Assembly (NCBI GenBank): GCA_039927975.1
Contig: JBDSTZ010000029.1
Span: 1-30,697 of the forward strand
Source of the DNA: JBDSTZ01 sp039927975
GTDB taxonomy: Bacteria > Pseudomonadota > Gammaproteobacteria > Burkholderiales > Burkholderiaceae_D
DNA length: 30,697 bases
Direction: 5' to 3'
Shown: positions 25,807 through 30,697 of the stretch, in pieces
How the letters are laid out: the number at the start of each line of letters is the position of its first letter
Numbering within the stretch: the first letter of the stretch is position 1
Notes under the pieces: model-generated
What the model was told of the DNA's origin: nothing
Databases searched by the model: none
The model's input: the letters and a program-made list of their open reading frames with translations, nothing else
Made by a program: the position numbers and the translations under genes

Positions 25807-27777
25807 ATGTCCATGTCCAGATTTCGCAGTATCAGCGAGTTGTGCGCCGAAATGGTGGCCATGCATCGCCATACCAAGATTGCCCTGATGGTCGGCGCCG
25901 ATCTGCTCGCCCTGCCGTTCTGCTCGCTCATTGCCATGCTGCTGCGGGTCGGCGACCTCAACCAGGCGCGCCACTACGGCCTGTCGTCCTACCTCATCGT
26001 CGCGCTGGTCACGGTGGCGGCGTTTTCCATGTCCGACCTGTACCGCGCCGTCATCCGCTTCATCGACCAGCGCCTGCTGGCCGTCACCGGCGTCACGCTG
26101 GCGCTGGCGGTGCTGTGCGTGTACGTCGTGCTGCTCACCATCAACGAGGAACGCTTTCCGCGCAGCGCGCTGGCAATCTACTGGTTCATCGCGTTTTCCT
26201 ACGTCGTCACCTCGCGCATCACGGTGCGCAATTTCCTGCGCAACCACATGAACCGTCGCCCGGCCGGCGACGCCATCGCCATCTACGGCGCCGGCGAATC
26301 GGGCGCCCAGCTCGCGCTGACCATGCGCACCAGTAATGAATACCGGCCGGTCTGCTTCTTCGACGACAAGCGCGCGCTCAACGAGCGCTCGATCGCCGGC
26401 CTGCGCGTGTTCCACACCGAGCGGCTCGCCGAGCTGGTCGGCGCCATGCGCATCCGCTCCGTCATCATCGCCATCGACGCCGTCTCGCCCGAGCGCCTGC
26501 GCGACATCATGCAGCGCATGGCGGCGGCCGGCGTCACGCCAAAAATCCTCAGCCGCCTGGTCGACCTGGCTGACGAACAGGGCGCCCGGCCGGTGGCAAT
26601 CCGCGCGCTCAAGTTCGAGGACTTGCTCGGACGCGCCCCGGTGCCGCCGCGCATCGACCTGTTCAACCGCTGCATCCGCCAGAAGACGGTCCTGGTGACC
26701 GGCGCCGGCGGCTCCATCGGCAGCGAGCTGTGTCGCCAGATCGTCACCCTGGCGCCGGCCCGCCTTCACCTGCTCGACCACTCCGAATTCGCCCTCTACA
26801 CCGTCAAGCAGGAATTGCTGGCCCGCTATCCCGAGCTGCAGATCGAGGCCCATCTCGGCTCGGTGTGCAACGCCGCGCTGATCGAACGCATCCTCGGCGC
26901 GCACCGCATCGACACCATCTACCACGCCGCCGCCTACAAGCACGTGCCGCTGGTCGAATCGAATATCGTCGAAGGCTTGCGCAACAATGTGCTCGGCGCG
27001 CAAGTGGTCGCGTCCGCCGCCGCCGCGTTCAAGGTCGAGACCTGCGTGCTCATTTCCAGCGACAAGGCGGTGCGCCCGTCCAACATCATGGGCGCAAGCA
27101 AGCGCATCGCCGAGCTGATCTTCCAGGCGGCGGCCGCCACCAACCGTGCGCCCGACACCACTTTCTGCATGGTCCGCTTCGGCAATGTGCTTGGTTCCTC
27201 GGGCTCCGTCATTCCCCTGTTCCAGCGCCAGATCGCCCACGGCGGGCCGATCACCATCACCCACCCCGAGGTGTCGCGCTATTTCATGCTCATCTCCGAG
27301 GCGGCGCAACTGGTGATCCAGGCCGGCGCCATGGCCAAGGGCGGCGACGTGTTCGTGCTCGACATGGGCGAGCCAATCCGCATCGTCGACCTGGCGCGCA
27401 GCATGATCATGATGTCGGGCCTGACCGAGAAGACCGAGCAGCACCCCGGCGGCGACATCGCCATCAAGTTCGTCGGCCTGTTCCCGGGCGAAAAACTGCA
27501 CGAGGAATTGCTTACCGACGGCGAAGTCTTTCCGAGCGAGCACGCTCGCATCATGCGCATGAAGGAAAGCGCCCTGCGTCCCGGGGTGCTCGACACCTAC
27601 ATCACTTGCCTGATGATGGCCTGCGACACCAACGACCGCGCCATGATCGAGTCGATGGTCAAGGCCATCGTGGCCGACTACACGCCGCAATCGGAGTCGC
27701 CGCTGGTGCAGCTGCCGGTGCTGGCCGGCATGGCGCGCCCGGCCTTTCTCAAGAAAATTGCGTCGTTCAAGACGTGA
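25807..27777 (+). CDS. UDP-GlcNAc 4,6-dehydratase/epimerase of the WbpM/CapD/FlaA1 family, membrane-bound
   Basis: 656 aa, the size of WbpM. Four membrane helices (about 25-47, 60-80, 91-111, 122-140) are followed by a first Rossmann-like domain (IAIYGAGESGAQLA, about 157-170) and the catalytic SDR domain with TGAGGSIGSE (298-307). The active-site segment SSDKAVRPSNIMGASKR carries S418, M428 and K432. The usual Tyr is replaced by Met, as in WbpM and PglF. These enzymes make UDP-4-keto-6-deoxy-GlcNAc for QuiNAc/FucNAc sugars of O-antigen or exopolysaccharide. It is the first gene of the cluster. No good ribosome site precedes the ATG at 25807; ATG 25813 is the next codon choice. Confidence 0.9.
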   Translation: MSMSRFRSISELCAEMVAMHRHTKIALMVGADLLALPFCSLIAMLLRVGDLNQARHYGLSSYLIVALVTVAAFSMSDLYRAVIRFIDQRLLAVTGVTLALAVLCVYVVLLTINEERFPRSALAIYWFIAFSYVVTSRITVRNFLRNHMNRRPAGDAIAIYGAGESGAQLALTMRTSNEYRPVCFFDDKRALNERSIAGLRVFHTERLAELVGAMRIRSVIIAIDAVSPERLRDIMQRMAAAGVTPKILSRLVDLADEQGARPVAIRALKFEDLLGRAPVPPRIDLFNRCIRQKTVLVTGAGGSIGSELCRQIVTLAPARLHLLDHSEFALYTVKQELLARYPELQIEAHLGSVCNAALIERILGAHRIDTIYHAAAYKHVPLVESNIVEGLRNNVLGAQVVASAAAAFKVETCVLISSDKAVRPSNIMGASKRIAELIFQAAAATNRAPDTTFCMVRFGNVLGSSGSVIPLFQRQIAHGGPITITHPEVSRYFMLISEAAQLVIQAGAMAKGGDVFVLDMGEPIRIVDLARSMIMMSGLTEKTEQHPGGDIAIKFVGLFPGEKLHEELLTDGEVFPSEHARIMRMKESALRPGVLDTYITCLMMACDTNDRAMIESMVKAIVADYTPQSESPLVQLPVLAGMARPAFLKKIASFKT

Positions 27778-27792
27778 ACATAGCCCAATGAT

Positions 27793-28025
27793 GAACGCCG
27801 GTGATGAACCGCAGTAAGGACCCGCAGTCATGAACCACAGTCACGAATCGCGCGATGAATCGCGGCCATGGATCGTGGCCATCGATCGCAACTATTAATC
27901 GCAGCCTTTAATCGCAGCCTTGAATCGCAGCCTTGAATCGCAGTCTTGAATAGCAGTCTTGAATCCCAGCTTTTAATCGCGGCCTTCAATCGCAGCCTTT
28001 AATCGCAACCATGAATCCCAACCAT
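27793..28025. repeat. 18-unit 13-bp tandem repeat (minisatellite)
   Basis: Consensus GAATCGCAGCCTT, seventeen 13-bp units and one 12-bp unit (27845-27856). The core 27896-27999 is best conserved, and both flanks are degenerate (first units GAACGCCGGTGAT and GAACCGCAGTAAG). It starts 15 bp after the dehydratase stop and ends 110 bp before the next start codon. The 13-bp unit is not a multiple of 3, and no ORF with a ribosome site uses it. Confidence 0.92.
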
Positions 28026-28135
28026 GAAGCGCCGTCGCGCGACACCGGCAACTGAAGAGCGAGGTTCGAAAGCGCCGAGCGCGAGCCAGTCGATGTAGCA
28101 GCCAAGTTTGTTCAATGTATTGCCGGAGGAAACCC

Positions 28136-29464
28136 ATGCGTGACGAAATCAAATCAGCCCACCTCAAGCAACTGGTGGCCAAGTTCGACGATGGCACGGC
28201 GGTGATCGGAATTATCGGTCTCGGCTATGTGGGCCTGCCGCTGACGCTGCGCTATTCGGCGGTTGGCTTCAAGGTGCTGGGCATCGATATCGACACCGAG
28301 AAGGTCAACAAGCTCAATCGCGGCGCCAGCTACATCGAACATATCGCGCCGCGCCAGATCGCCCAGGCGCGCAGCCAGGGCTTTGAGGCGACCGCCGATT
28401 TCTCGCGCGCGGGCGAGGCCGACGCGCTGATCATCTGCGTGCCGACACCGCTCAGCGCCTACCGCGAGCCCGACCTGAGCTTCGTACTCGGCACCATGGA
28501 CGCCCTGCTGCCCCACCTGCGTCCGGGCCAGCTGATTTCGCTCGAAAGCACCACCTACCCCGGCACCACCGAGGAAGAATTGCGCCCGCGCCTGGAATCG
28601 CGCGGCTTTCATATCGGCGACGACATCTTCCTGGTGTTCTCGCCCGAGCGCGAAGACCCCGGCAACCCCCATTTCGAAACCCGCACCATTCCCAAGGTCT
28701 GCGGCGGCAGCACCGAAGCCTGCCTGCGCGCCGGCGTCGCCCTGTACCGGCGCGCCATCGACCAGGTGGTGCAAGTCAGTTCGACCCGCGCCGCCGAACT
28801 GACCAAGCTGCTCGAGAACATCCACCGCGCAGTCAACATCGGCCTAGTCAACGAAATGAAAATCATCGCCGACAAGATGGACATCGACATCCACGAGGTG
28901 ATCCGCGCCGCCGCCACCAAGCCCTTCGGCTTCACCGCCTACTACCCCGGCCCGGGGCTGGGCGGCCACTGCATCCCGATCGACCCCTTCTATCTCACCT
29001 GGAAGGCGCGCCAGTACGGCGTGCACACCCGCTTCATCGAACTGGCCGGCGAAATCAACAGCGACATGCCGCACTGGGTCATCGGCAAGGTGGCCGACGC
29101 CTTGAACGCGCGGCGTCGCGCGATCAAGGGCAGCCGCGTGCTGGTGCTCGGCATCGCCTATAAAAAAGACGTCGAGGACATGCGCGAGTCGCCCTCGGTC
29201 GAACTGATGGAAATCCTGCGCGACAAGGGCGCGCTGGTCGACTACTCCGATCCGCACGTGCCGCAGTTCCCGCGCATGCGCGAGCACCACTTCGAGTTGG
29301 CCAGCATCCCCATCACGCCCGAGACGGTGGCCAGCTACGACCTGGTGTTGCTGGCCACCAGCCACAGCGCCTTCGACTACGAGCTGATCCAGCAATACGC
29401 GGCGCTGATCGTCGATACCCGCGGCGTCTATCTCGAACGCCTGCCCAACGTCGTCAAAGCCTGA
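28136..29464 (+). CDS. wbpA: UDP-N-acetylglucosamine 6-dehydrogenase (WbpA-like)
   Basis: 442 aa. The NAD-binding Rossmann signature GLGYVG is at 28-33. The UDP-glucose/GDP-mannose dehydrogenase domains follow, with K224 in ELTKLLENIHR and the active-site Cys C279 in GPGLGGHCIPIDP. Length and sequence fit the WbpA/WbpO group that oxidises UDP-GlcNAc to UDP-GlcNAcA in two NAD-dependent steps. The immediately following wbpB- and wbpD-like genes favour WbpA. The start at 28136 has GGAGG 6 nt upstream; an in-frame TTG-type extension from 28115 is not used. It is preceded by the 13-bp repeat array, so transcription through or from that spacer is likely. Confidence 0.9.
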   Translation: MRDEIKSAHLKQLVAKFDDGTAVIGIIGLGYVGLPLTLRYSAVGFKVLGIDIDTEKVNKLNRGASYIEHIAPRQIAQARSQGFEATADFSRAGEADALIICVPTPLSAYREPDLSFVLGTMDALLPHLRPGQLISLESTTYPGTTEEELRPRLESRGFHIGDDIFLVFSPEREDPGNPHFETRTIPKVCGGSTEACLRAGVALYRRAIDQVVQVSSTRAAELTKLLENIHRAVNIGLVNEMKIIADKMDIDIHEVIRAAATKPFGFTAYYPGPGLGGHCIPIDPFYLTWKARQYGVHTRFIELAGEINSDMPHWVIGKVADALNARRRAIKGSRVLVLGIAYKKDVEDMRESPSVELMEILRDKGALVDYSDPHVPQFPRMREHHFELASIPITPETVASYDLVLLATSHSAFDYELIQQYAALIVDTRGVYLERLPNVVKA

Positions 29465-29484
29465 GCCGCAGCCAAGGAGCCATC

Positions 29485-30546
29485 ATGCGCAATTTCTCTC
29501 CGCCCATCCTCGATCGCAAGATCCGCTTCGCCCTGGTCGGCTGCGGTCGCATCGCCAACAACCACTTCGGCGCCATCCTGCAACACAAGGATCGCTGCGA
29601 ACTGGTGGGCGTGTGCGATATCGACCCGGTCCGCCTGGAAGAAGCGGCCGGCAACACCGGCGCGCGGCCCTACGCCACCCTCACCGCCATGCTCGACCAG
29701 TGCAAGGCCGATGCGATCATTGTCGCCACCCCGTCCGGTCTGCATTCCGAGCAGGCCGTGCAGATCGCCCGCGCCGGCTTTCACGTGATCACCGAAAAAC
29801 CGATGGCGACCCGTTGGGAAGACGGCAAGCGCATGGTCGGCGCCTGCGACGCGGCCGGCGTGCGCATGTTCGTGGTCAAGCAGAACCGCCGCAACGCCAC
29901 CTTGCAGCTGCTCAAGAGCGCGGTCGAGAAAAAACGCTTCGGCCGTATCTACATGGTCAACCTGAATGTGTTCTGGACCCGTCCAGACGCCTATTACAAC
30001 AGCGCCAAATGGCGCGGCACCTGGGAATACGACGGCGGCGCCTTCATGAACCAGGCCAGCCACTACGTCGACCTGATCGACTGGATCGTCGGCCCGGTCG
30101 AAAGCCTGCAAGCCTACACCGCCACCCTCGCGCGCGACATCGAAGTCGAGGACACGGGGGTACTGAGCCTGCGCTGGCGCAACGGCGCGCTCGGCTCGAT
30201 GAACGTGACGATGCTGACCTACCCCCGCAACATGGAAGGCAGCATCACAATCCTGGGCGAGACCGGCACCGTGCGCATCGGCGGCGTCGCCGTCAACGAA
30301 GTGCAGCAATGGGAATTCGCCGCGGCCGATCCCGACGACCTGAAAGTCGGCGAGGCCAGCTATCAAACCAGCTCGGTGTACGGCTTTGGCCATCCGCTGT
30401 ATTACGACAACGTGATCAAGGTGTTGCGCGGCGAGGCCGAACCGGAGACCGACGGCCGCGAAGGGCTCAAGTCGCTCGAGGTGCTGATTGCCGCCTACAT
30501 GTCGGCGCGCGACGGCAAGCGCGTGGCGCTGCCGCTGGAGTACTAG
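29485..30546 (+). CDS. wbpB: UDP-GlcNAcA 3-dehydrogenase, Gfo/Idh/MocA family (WbpB-like)
   Basis: 353 aa oxidoreductase. N-terminal NAD(P) domain with GCGRIANNHF (about 19-28), the EKPMAT motif near residues 109-114 with catalytic Lys, and a C-terminal sheet domain with WRGTWEYDGGAFMNQASHYVD (quoted in part: GGAFMNQASHYVD), His being the usual catalytic residue of the family. In the WbpA-B-E-D-I pathway it oxidises C3 of UDP-GlcNAcA to the 3-keto sugar used by an aminotransferase. It follows wbpA by 20 bp with an AGGAG site 6 nt before the ATG, and the next gene starts 2 bp after its stop. Assignment is by family and context. Confidence 0.88.
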   Translation: MRNFSPPILDRKIRFALVGCGRIANNHFGAILQHKDRCELVGVCDIDPVRLEEAAGNTGARPYATLTAMLDQCKADAIIVATPSGLHSEQAVQIARAGFHVITEKPMATRWEDGKRMVGACDAAGVRMFVVKQNRRNATLQLLKSAVEKKRFGRIYMVNLNVFWTRPDAYYNSAKWRGTWEYDGGAFMNQASHYVDLIDWIVGPVESLQAYTATLARDIEVEDTGVLSLRWRNGALGSMNVTMLTYPRNMEGSITILGETGTVRIGGVAVNEVQQWEFAAADPDDLKVGEASYQTSSVYGFGHPLYYDNVIKVLRGEAEPETDGREGLKSLEVLIAAYMSARDGKRVALPLEY

Positions 30547-30547
30547 C

Positions 30548-30697
30548 ATGGACCAGCTGATCCACCCCAGCGCCATCGTCGACAGCGGCGCCACGCTTGG
30601 CGCCGGCACCCGGGTCTGGCACTTTTCCCACGTGTGCGCGGGCGCCCGCATCGGCGCCGGCTGCTCGCTCGGCCAGAACGTCTTCGTCGCCAACGAC
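30548..30697 (+). CDS. wbpD: N-acetyltransferase, WbpD-like hexapeptide-repeat protein (partial, cut by window end)
   Basis: The first 50 codons are present. They show left-handed beta-helix repeats: HPSAIVDSGATLGAGTRVWH, then ARIGAGCSLGQNVFVAND. This is the N-terminus of UDP-2-acetamido-3-amino-glucuronate N-acetyltransferases, and the segment VWHFSHVCAGARIG is the WbpD/WlbB style. The enzyme would acetylate the 3-amino group made after the WbpB step, giving UDP-GlcNAc(3NAc)A. It begins 2 bp after the wbpB-like stop codon. The needed aminotransferase (WbpE) is not in the window and is expected just downstream. Confidence 0.88.
   Translation, partial: MDQLIHPSAIVDSGATLGAGTRVWHFSHVCAGARIGAGCSLGQNVFVAND

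Noticed and set aside
25777..27831. 684-codon minus-strand open frame opposite the WbpM-like gene
   Set aside because: Composition is His/Gly/Asp/Arg-rich with no domain pattern. The opposite strand encodes an intact dehydratase with all active-site residues.
27793..28025. CRISPR array
   Set aside because: The units are 13 bp, abut directly and have no unique spacers; no cas genes are near.

Overview
The window is GC-rich, densely packed DNA of a Gram-negative betaproteobacterium. A phasin, a type VI secretion (T6SS) cluster in the order lipoprotein-tssB-tssC-hcp-tssE-clpV (as in Burkholderia), a CTGT-N8-ACAG LexA box and a Wbp-type sugar pathway together suggest Oxalobacteraceae (Massilia/Duganella/Janthinobacterium group). 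The genus is an inference; no rRNA or other taxonomic marker is present.

Layout. (1) 1-240: 3' end of a phasin gene and a bidirectional terminator. (2) 244-15831: T6SS locus. A minus-strand operon runs TPR lipoprotein-tssB-tssC-hcp-tssE-clpV-tssA. Divergent from it are tssJ-tssL on the plus strand. These converge on a minus-strand unit, M15 peptidase (TagX-like)-tssM-tagF-OmpA/BON protein. Sheath, tube, ATPase and membrane-complex genes are present. tssK, tssF, tssG, vgrG and PAAR genes are absent, although the locus is bounded on both sides by unrelated genes. (3) 15862-16683: an Ala/Pro-rich single-pass membrane protein of unknown function. (4) 16729-20709: an SOS-type operon with a LexA box and 14-bp tandem repeats, followed by a FAN1-type VRR-NUC nuclease translationally coupled to a DinG/XPD-like Fe-S helicase that carries its own N-terminal PD-(D/E)XK domain. 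(5) 20690-23562 (minus): a four-gene envelope-stress-like operon of a LiaI-like membrane protein, a LiaF-like protein, a LytS-type histidine kinase and a LytTR response regulator. (6) 23578-24668: two small basic-protein genes (50 and 52 aa), a strong terminator and an AT-richer intergenic region with a 9-bp dyad. (7) 24669-25630: an exported metallo-beta-lactamase-fold hydrolase whose 3' end looks frameshifted. (8) 25807-30697: a surface-polysaccharide cluster. A WbpM/CapD-type 4,6-dehydratase gene is separated by an 18-unit, 13-bp tandem repeat from wbpA-, wbpB- and wbpD-like genes, the last cut by the window edge. They would make UDP-2,3-diacetamido-2,3-dideoxy-glucuronic acid-type precursors.

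The observations most worth following are the T6SS locus that lacks the K-F-G baseplate genes at exactly the positions where they normally lie, the LexA-controlled FAN1 plus nuclease-helicase pair, the 13-bp minisatellite inside the polysaccharide cluster, and the LiaF-like genes paired with a LytS/LytTR system instead of LiaSR. All assignments rest on reading the sequence and motifs; no database search was run.
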